Below, one piece after another: positions 46,474-55,064 of a stretch of 64,000 bases of DNA. Every line of letters begins with the position of its first letter. Positions within the stretch are counted from its first letter, which is position 1. The stretch spans positions 1 to 64,000 of the forward strand of contig JADZDJ010000278.1 of NCBI GenBank assembly GCA_020851115.1, read 5' to 3'. The notes below the pieces were generated by a model, which searched no databases, was not told the DNA's origin, and saw only the letters and a list, made by a program, of their open reading frames with translations. The position numbers and the translations under genes are program-made. This stretch comes from Pirellulales bacterium (lineage in GTDB: Bacteria > Planctomycetota > Planctomycetia > Pirellulales > JADZDJ01).

Positions 46474-49158
46474 ATGACGTTTACTCATCGGACCATCGAC
46501 GAATCGATCAACGACAACGCAACCGGCGACCTAGCCCTATCGACTGGCGCTGTGGCTAAGGGCAGAGGCCATCCGTGGATCGCACCGATTGCAGTTCACT
46601 CGGAACGAGAGATTGCCGCGCCGTGTCCGATCACAGTCGGAGTGCCGTTTCCGATTGGGTTGCTGCGAGACGCCGCCGATGTCGCCCTAACGGATAGCTG
46701 CTCAGAGCAGCTTCCCGTGCAGACTACAACACTGGAAAAATGGCGAGACGGCAGTGTGAAATGGCTGCTAATCGATTTTATTGTGCGACACCTGCGCGCT
46801 AGCAGCAACACCTTCCTGTTGACTCATCACTCCGATCGCCGGCCGTTGCAAGACTCTTCGTTTCAGGTCGATCAGGTCGATGGATTCATGAGAATCTCGA
46901 CTGGGCAGTGTACTTTCGAGATTGACCAGGACAATTTACGCCCGCTGAACAGTGTGCAAATTGATGGTAGCGAACTGCTCGATACGGTGGGTTCTACTAT
47001 CGATTTGATTGACCGGCGAGGAAAGTTGCGGCAGGGAATAGTACGTGCGTCAGAGTGGGAAGCGATTGGGCCGATTCGAACCACATTGTTGCTTCGCGGC
47101 GACATTGCTGGCTGTCGCGGATTGCATTTCTCTTGCCGACTTTGTTTCTTCACTGACACCGGCATCGTCCGATTGCGCGTTACACTTCACAATTCAAGAT
47201 GTGCGAGGCATCCCGGCGGCGTCTGGGATCTCGGGGATCGTAGCTCGTTCTTTTTTCGCAGTTTCTCTTTGAAATTGTCACTCAACGGTTTTCCTTCCGT
47301 CCAGTGGGCTGACTCGGCCTACGGCGACGTTCATGCGCTCACTAGCCGCGATTTGGAAATCTATCAGGATTCGAGCGGCGGCGAAAATTGGCAAAGCCGC
47401 AATCACATAAACTGCGCAGGGCGTGTCCCGTGCCAGTTTCGAGGCTTTCGCGTCCGAGCGAATGGAAGCGATCGATTTGGATTGCGCGCGTCTCCATCAA
47501 TTTCGATGACTACAACCGCAGGCCGCTTGACGGTCTGCGTTCCTGAATTTTGGCAGCAGTTTCCCAAATCGTTAAACCTCGATGGAAAGTCTTTGGTCAT
47601 TGGACTCTTTCCAATGCAGTGGGGAGACACATTTGAACTGCAAGGCGGGGAGCAAAAGGCCCATACAGTTTGGTTGCATTTTGGTAGTTCGTCGGATTTG
47701 TGCAGTTCGTTGCAATGGGTGCATCAACCGCCGCGGCCCATTCCGGATGCAGCTTGGTGCGCAGCGTCGGCAGCAATCCCCTGGCTGCTTCCGCAAGTCG
47801 AAGATGCCGATAACCGATTGAGTCATTACTTGGCCGGGGCCATTCGAGGTTGCCGAAGTTTGCAGGCGCGTCGGGAAGTAATTGACGAGTATGGCTGGCG
47901 AAATTTCGGCGATCTCTACGCTGACCATGAGGCGGCCTACTATCGCGGCCCGACGCCGGTCATTTCTCATTACAACAATCAGTTCGATTCAGTTCTTGGT
48001 TCGCTCATTCAGATGCTGCGGACCGGCGACCCCGAATGGTGGCAGATTGCCGATCCACTGGCACGTCACGTGATCGACATCGATATTTATCGAACCCATA
48101 AAGACCGTGCAGCTTATAACGGCGGCCTATTCTGGTTCACCGATCATTACTTAGACGCTTTCACGAGCACGCACCGTTGTTACTCGCGAGTAAACCGTCC
48201 GGGGTGCCGCGATTATGGAGGGGGCCCGGCGAGCGAACATAATTTTACGTCTGGGTTATTATTGTATTTTCACCTAACCGGTGATCATCAAGCGCGAGAA
48301 ACTGTTCTTTCTCTTGCTGATTGGGTTATTGATATGGATGATGGCCGGTTGAATGTGCTTGGAATCGTCAACTGTGCGCCTACTGGAATCGCGAGTCGGG
48401 GAGGCGCATCCCGCAGTACGGGAAATTCAATCAATGCCTTGCTGGACGGCTGGCATGTAACTGGAGAACGCCGATACCTCACAAAGGCCGAGGAATTGCT
48501 TCTGCGCGTAGCAAAACCGACAGACGATGTCGAATCGCTCGACCTTCTAGATGTCGAGCGTCACTGGTCTTACACCGTGTTCCTGTCGAGTTTGATTCGC
48601 ATCCTGCATACCAAGCTCGAAGCTGGCGAGAACGATGTAGTGTACGGCTACGGTCGGAAATGCCTTTTGACGTACGCACGCTGGATGGCGTTGCACGAAC
48701 GTCCGTACTTCGATCAAACCGAGCGACTGGAGTTTCCTACAGAGGCATGGGCCGCCCAGGAATTCCGAAAGGCGAACGTGCTGCGTTGCGCAAGCGCCTT
48801 TGCCGACGATAATTTGGGCGCATTGATGCAGGCGCGAGGTCGAGAAATTGCCGAACGAGCGTGGTCAGACCTGTTGCGATTTGAATCCCGCGATACGTCA
48901 CGTGCGTTGGCGATTCTAATGGTCGAAGGCACGATCGATCAGTGGCTCCGTGTGCGGCCGCTTGTTCGAGGGGACAAGCCCATGGTCGAAGACACAACCA
49001 TCAACTCGTCAACATTTACTTCGCAGAAAGAACAAGTACTAAACGACATGCGTTCGATCGGCGGGCTATTGCGACTATCGTTGCGAGTGTTAAACATTCA
49101 ACGGATTCTGCAATTTGTGCGCGCCCGAAACAAACCACGAAGAAACCGTTCGATTTAA
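46474..49158 (+). CDS. Probable PcRGLX/YetA-like polysaccharide lyase or related protein
   Basis: An 894-residue protein. The N-terminal part contains CPITVGVPFPIGLLRD and VQTTTLEKWRDGSVKWLLIDF, a pattern I recognise from the N-terminal RIFT-barrel domain of the PcRGLX/YetA group of rhamnogalacturonan/rhamnose-glucuronate lyases. A beta-sandwich region follows (about 200-400), then an alpha/alpha-toroid region (about 460-790) with His/Tyr-rich segments such as YADHEAAYYRGPTPVISHYNN, FWFTDHYLDAF and ASEHNFTSGLLLYFHLTGD. No signal peptide is visible, so its location is uncertain. Within the EPS locus it could trim or edit the polymer. Family assignment is from pattern only. Confidence 0.6.
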   Translation: MTFTHRTIDESINDNATGDLALSTGAVAKGRGHPWIAPIAVHSEREIAAPCPITVGVPFPIGLLRDAADVALTDSCSEQLPVQTTTLEKWRDGSVKWLLIDFIVRHLRASSNTFLLTHHSDRRPLQDSSFQVDQVDGFMRISTGQCTFEIDQDNLRPLNSVQIDGSELLDTVGSTIDLIDRRGKLRQGIVRASEWEAIGPIRTTLLLRGDIAGCRGLHFSCRLCFFTDTGIVRLRVTLHNSRCARHPGGVWDLGDRSSFFFRSFSLKLSLNGFPSVQWADSAYGDVHALTSRDLEIYQDSSGGENWQSRNHINCAGRVPCQFRGFRVRANGSDRFGLRASPSISMTTTAGRLTVCVPEFWQQFPKSLNLDGKSLVIGLFPMQWGDTFELQGGEQKAHTVWLHFGSSSDLCSSLQWVHQPPRPIPDAAWCAASAAIPWLLPQVEDADNRLSHYLAGAIRGCRSLQARREVIDEYGWRNFGDLYADHEAAYYRGPTPVISHYNNQFDSVLGSLIQMLRTGDPEWWQIADPLARHVIDIDIYRTHKDRAAYNGGLFWFTDHYLDAFTSTHRCYSRVNRPGCRDYGGGPASEHNFTSGLLLYFHLTGDHQARETVLSLADWVIDMDDGRLNVLGIVNCAPTGIASRGGASRSTGNSINALLDGWHVTGERRYLTKAEELLLRVAKPTDDVESLDLLDVERHWSYTVFLSSLIRILHTKLEAGENDVVYGYGRKCLLTYARWMALHERPYFDQTERLEFPTEAWAAQEFRKANVLRCASAFADDNLGALMQARGREIAERAWSDLLRFESRDTSRALAILMVEGTIDQWLRVRPLVRGDKPMVEDTTINSSTFTSQKEQVLNDMRSIGGLLRLSLRVLNIQRILQFVRARNKPRRNRSI

Positions 49159-49159
49159 G

Positions 49160-49732
49160 ATGCCTACTTGGATTACTACTTGCGCTCGTCCCGACCTCTA
49201 CTTGAACAGCGTGCTAGACTTGAAGCTTAACAGCCTTCGGCAGTTCAACATCTGCGCACTTTTCTTGGACGTCGATTGCACACTTAAGAACCACGGCTCT
49301 CGTACGCTCAATGCGGGAGTTCAAGATTGGATCGATTCACTTCGCAACGAGGGAATCGAGATGTGCTTGCTTTCCAACGGCCGGCGAGCGCGTATCGAGA
49401 AATTAGCGAAGCAAATCGACCTCCCATTTGTTTCACTCGCATTCAAACCATTTCCCTTCGGTTGTCGCAAGGCAGCCCGGAAATTAGGAGTTTGCACCCG
49501 AAACTCGGCGATCGTTGGAGATCAGGTATTCGCCGACGTCATGGCTGGAAAACTTGCAGGCCTATTCACAATCTTGGTTTGTCCGACGAGTACGGCAGAA
49601 CCTTGGTTTACTCGCGTCAAACGCCCCATCGAGCGGTTTGTATTGGCACGCATGGCATGCCAACCCCGTTCGACAGTTCAGGCAACCTACACTCCTCAGA
49701 ACAACAAACCGGTGGGGAACAACAGCAAGTGA
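49160..49732 (+). CDS. HAD-family phosphatase (YqeG-like)
   Basis: HAD hydrolase of 190 residues. Seen: motif I LFLDVDCTL (nucleophile Asp in DxDxT), LLSNGRRARIEKLA (motif II, Ser/Asn), the Lys of FKPFPFGCRKAARKLG (motif III), and VGDQVFADVMAGKLAGLFTILV (motif IV), followed by RVKRPIERFVLARM. Layout matches YqeG/GEP4-type phosphatases, which dephosphorylate lipid or small phosphates. The ATG at 49160 is two bases after the previous stop. It precedes the DPPR-synthase-like gene, so it may dephosphorylate that enzyme's polyprenyl-phosphoryl-phosphopentose product; this is inference. Confidence 0.82.
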   Translation: MPTWITTCARPDLYLNSVLDLKLNSLRQFNICALFLDVDCTLKNHGSRTLNAGVQDWIDSLRNEGIEMCLLSNGRRARIEKLAKQIDLPFVSLAFKPFPFGCRKAARKLGVCTRNSAIVGDQVFADVMAGKLAGLFTILVCPTSTAEPWFTRVKRPIERFVLARMACQPRSTVQATYTPQNNKPVGNNSK

Positions 49733-49810
49733 AGCTGGAGGTTTGATTAATATGACTGGGCACTTCACACCAATTCGCAGCGAGATTGTCACTACTTTCG
49801 GAGCGGCTCC

Positions 49811-50896
49811 ATGTACGACACTTCAGCAAATTCATCAATACCGTTGACCCCATCAAACTCTGATGTTGCCGCCCTTGCGTCCAGCGAGGCAAGACATTCG
49901 CTGCAAGGTTACACTGTTGCCGATGAGCGCTCGACTTGGCGCCAAGTCGGTTCGTATGTATCGATCGCGCGTCCCGACCATTGGTTTAAGAATGTCTTCA
50001 TGCTGCTCGGCGCACTGCTTGCCGCTTTTTATCATCCAGAGCTGCTTTCTTGGAGCATGGTTCCCGATCTATTTTTGGGCCTCGTGGCCACATGCATTGT
50101 CGCGTCCAGCAACTATGTGATTAACGAGATCCTGGATGCCCCGACCGATCGCAGCCATCGCGTCAAACGACGCCGGCCCATTCCATCGGGAATGGTGCGG
50201 TTGCCCATCGCCTACGCGGAATGGATCTCGTTGGGGATTATCGGCTTAGGGCTGGCGTCGATGGTCGGGTTTTCTTTTTTTGTCGCCGCCGCCGCCTTGT
50301 TGGTGATGGGCTTAGTTTACAATGTGCCGCCGTTGCGCACGAAGGAATGGCCGTACATCGACGTGCTTTCGGAATCGGTCAATAATCCGTTGCGTTTATT
50401 GTTGGGTTGGTTTGCGGTCAGCGGCCATGAAGTTCCGCCGATGTCGCTGCTGGTCTTCTACTGGATGATCGGCGCATTTTTTATGGCGAGCAAGCGATTT
50501 GCAGAATATCGCTCGATTGCCGACAAGGCTAGCGCCGGCCAATATCGCAGCTCCTTCAAGTATTACGACGAAAACCGTCTGCTGGTGAGCATGTTCTTTT
50601 ATGCGACGGCCGCTGCGCTGTTCCTGGGTGTTTTCATTATCCGCTTCAAGCTTGAATTGTTGCTTAGCATCCCTTTGATTGCTGGTTCTTTCAGCTACTA
50701 CCTTCTCGTTGCATTGAAGCCGGAAAGCGCTGCCCAAGCCCCTGAGAGACTTTACCGCGAGCGCGGCCTAACGGTCTATTTAGGTATCAGCGTACTAGTC
50801 TTTGTGGCCCTTATGTTTACGCAGATTCCAGCGTTATATCGGTGGTTTAACGTCGAGCCTGCGCGCGTCCCGGCGCTCTGGAAATTCGAACCGTAG
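49811..50896 (+). CDS. UbiA-family prenyltransferase, DPPR-synthase-like
   Basis: Integral membrane prenyltransferase of 361 residues with about eight or nine membrane segments. The motif ASSNYVINEILDAPTDRSHRVKRRRPIPSG near residue 100 matches decaprenyl-phosphate 5-phosphoribosyltransferase (DPPR synthase, Rv3806c-like), which transfers phosphoribose from PRPP to a polyprenyl phosphate. It also has ARPDHWFKNVFMLLG before it, as in that subfamily. In mycobacteria the product leads to arabinose donors. The flanking HAD phosphatase and GT39-like transferase suggest a polyprenyl-phosphate pentose pathway for EPS decoration. Confidence 0.83.
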   Translation: MYDTSANSSIPLTPSNSDVAALASSEARHSLQGYTVADERSTWRQVGSYVSIARPDHWFKNVFMLLGALLAAFYHPELLSWSMVPDLFLGLVATCIVASSNYVINEILDAPTDRSHRVKRRRPIPSGMVRLPIAYAEWISLGIIGLGLASMVGFSFFVAAAALLVMGLVYNVPPLRTKEWPYIDVLSESVNNPLRLLLGWFAVSGHEVPPMSLLVFYWMIGAFFMASKRFAEYRSIADKASAGQYRSSFKYYDENRLLVSMFFYATAAALFLGVFIIRFKLELLLSIPLIAGSFSYYLLVALKPESAAQAPERLYRERGLTVYLGISVLVFVALMFTQIPALYRWFNVEPARVPALWKFEP

Positions 50897-50990
50897 CTGG
50901 ATCACGGCAATACCAACCGCGCGCTTGCCGCGCCGAATTCCCATTCGGTCGATAACTTTGGAAACGGAACGAATCCATTCAATTCGAGCC

Positions 50991-52361
50991 ATGATTGCTT
51001 CTCGCGGAATCTGGCTGATTTTGGCGGCAGGCACTGTGGTGCGCGTGGCGATTTGGCTGTGGCTGGGCAATGCGCCTCCCGCCGTCGGCGATGAGCGCGA
51101 TTACGATACTCTGGCGGTGAATCTGGTGGAACATCAAGTATATGCCTTTCAACCCGACGTTTTGACGTCGCTGCGGCCACCCCTCTATCCGTTGCTCGTG
51201 GCTGGAGTGTACGAAGCGTGCGGAGTTCGAAATTGGCAAGCGGTGCGCGGCCTGCAGATCGTCATTAGCTTGGCGACGGTTTGGCTGATTTATCAGCTCG
51301 GCAAGGCGATTTATTCACCGCCGACTGCACTTCTGGCGGCGGGTTTGACTTGCTTTTATCCTTCGCTGATTGCATACAATTCCCTCCTTTTGACGGAAAC
51401 CTTGTTTACATTTCTGTTGTGCGCGAGTTGCTTGGCGATTATCCGAGCATTTCAGAGCAATCGTGCGACTATGTGGGCCGCTTCCGGCGTGCTACTGGGG
51501 CTGGGATCGCTGACTCGAAGCATCCTTTGGTTGCTGCCGCCGCTGTTGGTGCTATGGATTCTCGGCTGCGGCCAGAGCAATCTCGCGCATCGATGCAAAG
51601 CGGCTGCCGCAATGTGCTTAGCGTTTTCGATTGTCATCGTGCCGTGGTCGATTCGAAACACTCGCCTGCAGCATACTTTCATCACGATTGACGTGATGGG
51701 AGGCCGGAATTTGATGATGGGAAACTATGATCACACGCCGCTCTATCGGGCCTGGGATGCGATCGGCGTCTCTGGCGACAAAGCTTGGCATCGCGTTCTC
51801 AAGGCCGAGAATCCTCAGGCAAAGAATCTCACCCAAGGGCAAATCGATAAGCTGGCGATGGCCAGCGGGCTGAAGTACATGTTGGCGCATCCGCAACTCA
51901 CCGCACAGCGCTGTCTCATCAAGTTCATCAATTTTTGGCAACTAGAGCGCGAAATTGTTGCAGGCGCCAAGGAAGGAAACTTTACTCCACTTCCTAATTC
52001 GGCAGTTGTCGCATTGGCGACGATGATCGTCGGCAGTTATTGCCTCGTGGCCTTTGCGGGAGTGTTTGGATTGCTGCTTGTTCCTCCCAGCAACCGAATG
52101 ATTCATTACTTGTTGCTGTTGCTAATCGGATTTACCTGCGCATTGCATACCTTGACCTTCGGCCATTCGCGTTATCATTTGCCGTTGATTCCCATCGTGG
52201 CACTGTACGCCGCGGCAGCGATTGTTTCGGCAAAAACCATCTGGCAACAGCGGCTTTCCTGGCGATTCGCTACTGCCATCACACTTTGCACTTTGCTGGC
52301 ACTCAGTTGGGGATGGGAATTCATCTGGGCCGATCCTCAGCGTTACTTTGGGGCACCGTGA
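50991..52361 (+). CDS. GT39-like membrane glycosyltransferase (ArnT-like)
   Basis: Polytopic membrane protein of 456 residues with about 10-12 hydrophobic segments. The early GDERDYDTLAVNLVEH loop resembles the acidic first-loop motif of GT-C enzymes (GT39/ArnT, PMT family), which use polyprenyl-phosphate sugars. It also has SLRPPLYPLLVAGVYEACG and the LTRSILWLLPPLL segment, and a large periplasmic part is absent. It would transfer the sugar from a lipid donor to the glycan outside the membrane. The start at 50991 is chosen because upstream frame residues overlap the previous gene and are unlike a signal or membrane start. Confidence 0.82.
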   Translation: MIASRGIWLILAAGTVVRVAIWLWLGNAPPAVGDERDYDTLAVNLVEHQVYAFQPDVLTSLRPPLYPLLVAGVYEACGVRNWQAVRGLQIVISLATVWLIYQLGKAIYSPPTALLAAGLTCFYPSLIAYNSLLLTETLFTFLLCASCLAIIRAFQSNRATMWAASGVLLGLGSLTRSILWLLPPLLVLWILGCGQSNLAHRCKAAAAMCLAFSIVIVPWSIRNTRLQHTFITIDVMGGRNLMMGNYDHTPLYRAWDAIGVSGDKAWHRVLKAENPQAKNLTQGQIDKLAMASGLKYMLAHPQLTAQRCLIKFINFWQLEREIVAGAKEGNFTPLPNSAVVALATMIVGSYCLVAFAGVFGLLLVPPSNRMIHYLLLLLIGFTCALHTLTFGHSRYHLPLIPIVALYAAAAIVSAKTIWQQRLSWRFATAITLCTLLALSWGWEFIWADPQRYFGAP

Positions 52362-52424
52362 TCGCCTTCAGCCGAGCCTGCTGTCAATGACTATTCGTTC
52401 TTCTGATCGAACTTAAGAGATCTT

Positions 52425-54320
52425 ATGCCTGGACTTTACGGCATCATCCATCAACCACACTCAGCCGGCATAAACGAACTGGCCGATACGATGCAGGCGC
52501 GGATGATGCACCATCCCTGGTATCGCGTCGACGCACACCGCGATGTTGTTGCGGGAGTCGCTCTTGGTCGTGTATCCCTTGGCTTCGTCCAAACTGCCAT
52601 TCAGCCCGTCTGGAGCGCCGATCGTCAAGTGTGCCTCGTCATGCACGGAGAGCTTTTCGACGTCGGCCAGTTGCAACACCGACTTGCGAAGCGTGGATCG
52701 GTGAAGTCAAATTCGGATGCTGAATTGCTGTTGCAAGGCTACTTGCAAGAAGGCCGCAGCTTCTTTGCCGACACGAACGGCGCTTTCGTCGCCGCAATCT
52801 GGGACAATCGCGCCGATCGCTTGGTCCTCGTCAACGACCGCTTCGGTTCGAAGCCGCTATACTATGCACACACCGACCAAAGGTTGGTATTCGCCGCGGA
52901 GATCAAGTCGATTCTTGTCGACACCGCCGTTCCGAAAGACCATCACGCCCGCGGCATTGCGCAGTTCTTTTCCTTTGGTCAGCATCTTTGCGAAGATACA
53001 TTTTTCTCAGCCGTACAGGCGCTGCCAGCCGCCGCGTGGATCGTCTACGATCGAACAGCGGACACCTTGCATCTCGATCGCTACTGGCGCCACTCAGACG
53101 CCTCTCTTGCCGCGCCTGTATCCAAAGCGGATTTTCAAGAACGAATTGATGGCGCCATTGCGCGTGCCGTCCAGAATCGAACCAACGATGCCGCTGCGCT
53201 GGGGATTTCCCTTTCTGGCGGCCTCGATTCGCGGACCATCCTTGCGCTAGTCAATCCGGAAACGTCGGTGAAGTGCGTCAGCATGGGCATGCACGGCAGC
53301 CTCGATCACGCCTGTGCCGCTCGGCTCGCGAAGTTGTCGCGGCAAAAGCATCATCACTGCATTCTTGACCATACTTTTCTGGCCAATTTTGAGCATCATT
53401 TGCGACACATGGTCCACTTGACTGATGGTCATTATTTGGACCAATGCATCGTCATTCCGACACTGCCAATGTACCGCGACCTTGGCATCGAAGTGCTGCT
53501 GCGCGGACATGCCGGCGAATTGATGCACATGGACAAGGCCTATAATTTCTCACTCGATCGCGCAGGATGGGCCATCCACGACGAAACGTCGCTGCAGGCG
53601 TGGCTGAAATCGCATTTGAGTGGATACATGATGGGCGGCTTGCCCGGCCCCTTGTTCAAGACGATGACGCAGCAGGAGGCGGCATCTCTGGCGGACGATT
53701 CGCTGGATGACTGCCTTCAGCAATCGGCAGACTCCAGCGAGCCGCTGCATCGAGTCTGGCGGCTGTTTATCTCCCAGCGTTTGCGGCGGGAAACCGCGAT
53801 GTCGATGGCAAAAATGGGCACTCTCGTGGAAACTCGCCTGCCGTTTTTGGACAACGAGGTGGTGGACTGCTTGTTGTCGGCGCCACCGCACTGGAAGCGT
53901 GACGACGAAATCCAACTTAGCATCCTGCGAAAACACTTTCCGACGTTTCTATCCGTCGTGAATGCCAACACGGGAACGTCGATCGGCGCTGGCCGCTTGC
54001 GCCGCCGGTGTTCGGTTTTGCGGATGAAGATTCTCGGCAAGTTGGGCTTGCCGGGATATCAACCCTATGAGCGGCTCGGCCTGTGGCTTCGCCGTGAGCT
54101 GCGCGCATTGGTGACGCGTATCTTGCTCGATGAACGGACGCTCGACCGCGGCGTCTTTCAAGCCGACACGGTGGCGAAGGTCGTCGCCAATCATTTTGAG
54201 CAGCGACACAATCATACGGCGTTGTTGCTGGCGCTACTGATCTTTGAAATCGGTCAGCGCGAGTTTTCGGATGGCGAACAATTCGCGGCAAGTCCAGAGT
54301 TGACGACCGCGGCAAACTGA
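52425..54320 (+). CDS. Asparagine-synthase-like protein lacking the N-terminal Cys
   Basis: A 631-residue homologue of asparagine synthetase B. The N-terminal half keeps the glutaminase-fold pattern (VCLVMHGELFDVGQLQ, NDRFGSKPLYY, LVFAAEIKSIL) but starts MPGLYG, with Pro instead of the catalytic Cys2, so glutamine-dependent activity should be lost. The synthetase half has the ATP-binding loop SLSGGLDSRTI near 265, and RGHAGELMH replaces the usual GDGGDE segment. Members with this change (beta-lactam synthetase and others) use the domain for adenylation with other nucleophiles. It could ligate an amine or act with ammonia. It differs from the full amidotransferase at 44518. Confidence 0.85.
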   Translation: MPGLYGIIHQPHSAGINELADTMQARMMHHPWYRVDAHRDVVAGVALGRVSLGFVQTAIQPVWSADRQVCLVMHGELFDVGQLQHRLAKRGSVKSNSDAELLLQGYLQEGRSFFADTNGAFVAAIWDNRADRLVLVNDRFGSKPLYYAHTDQRLVFAAEIKSILVDTAVPKDHHARGIAQFFSFGQHLCEDTFFSAVQALPAAAWIVYDRTADTLHLDRYWRHSDASLAAPVSKADFQERIDGAIARAVQNRTNDAAALGISLSGGLDSRTILALVNPETSVKCVSMGMHGSLDHACAARLAKLSRQKHHHCILDHTFLANFEHHLRHMVHLTDGHYLDQCIVIPTLPMYRDLGIEVLLRGHAGELMHMDKAYNFSLDRAGWAIHDETSLQAWLKSHLSGYMMGGLPGPLFKTMTQQEAASLADDSLDDCLQQSADSSEPLHRVWRLFISQRLRRETAMSMAKMGTLVETRLPFLDNEVVDCLLSAPPHWKRDDEIQLSILRKHFPTFLSVVNANTGTSIGAGRLRRRCSVLRMKILGKLGLPGYQPYERLGLWLRRELRALVTRILLDERTLDRGVFQADTVAKVVANHFEQRHNHTALLLALLIFEIGQREFSDGEQFAASPELTTAAN

Positions 54321-54352
54321 ATCACACGCAGCGAATTTCGATAAGCAACGAA

Positions 54353-55042
54353 GTGACAGCTATCGCCACTAGGCCGAAAACATCCTTGAAGCGCAAGGAC
54401 GCACCCGCAAATAAACGGTCCAAGCCGGCGGCGCGCCTCAAAACTGCGTCGCGCGCAGATCAAATCGCCCGTGCCGGTGAGATGACTCTCAGCGCCGATG
54501 CCGATGTACTGTTGGTGGGGAGGTGCCTCAACGGCGACAAGTCGGCTTGGCAAGAAATGTACGATCAGTGTCAACCCAAGCTGCTCTTATCGGTGCGTTC
54601 GCTCATTGGCCGAAATGGGCACGGCGTCAATCTTGCCGAAGAAATAGCAGCCCGTGTATGGCTTTCCTTGGTCGCCGCCAATGGCGTACTGTTGAATCGA
54701 TACGATGCCAATCGAGGTAGCCGATTAACCACGTTTCTCGCCTCACTTGCCCGGCACGAGCTACTGAAACATTGGCGCGGCGAACAGCGACGCGAAGATC
54801 GCGAACGCAAGGCGCTTCGCAACCGGCCCTATCGGCAGATTGATGGCCTCGATCGCACCCAGATTTATTGGCATGAATTCTTGACAACCCTGTCGGCCCG
54901 CGAACAGCAGTTCGTTCAAGAGGTGCTGCTCGCGTCGCCAGATCAAGATTCCGCGTCGAACTTCACGCCAACCAATGCCTGGCAACTGCGGAAGCGCGTG
55001 ATGGCAAAGCTGCGGCGTTACTTCAACGGCCGCACGGTCTAA
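54353..55042 (+). CDS. ECF-type RNA polymerase sigma factor
   Basis: Sigma-70 family factor, up to 229 residues: Arg/Lys-rich N-terminus, then the sigma region 2 pattern VGRCLNGDKSAWQEMYDQCQP... NLAEEIAARVWLSLV with FLASLARHELLKHWR (about 110-140). Region 4 is predicted near the C-terminus (LSAREQQFVQEVLLA, NAWQLRKRVMAKLRRYF). The start is GTG at 54353; an ATG at 54482 would remove 43 basic residues and is plausible. No anti-sigma gene is adjacent. It sits within the EPS locus and may be a local regulator, which is inference from position. Confidence 0.85.
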   Translation: MTAIATRPKTSLKRKDAPANKRSKPAARLKTASRADQIARAGEMTLSADADVLLVGRCLNGDKSAWQEMYDQCQPKLLLSVRSLIGRNGHGVNLAEEIAARVWLSLVAANGVLLNRYDANRGSRLTTFLASLARHELLKHWRGEQRREDRERKALRNRPYRQIDGLDRTQIYWHEFLTTLSAREQQFVQEVLLASPDQDSASNFTPTNAWQLRKRVMAKLRRYFNGRTV

Positions 55043-55064
55043 GCCCTCTGGCAATCAGGTTCTT

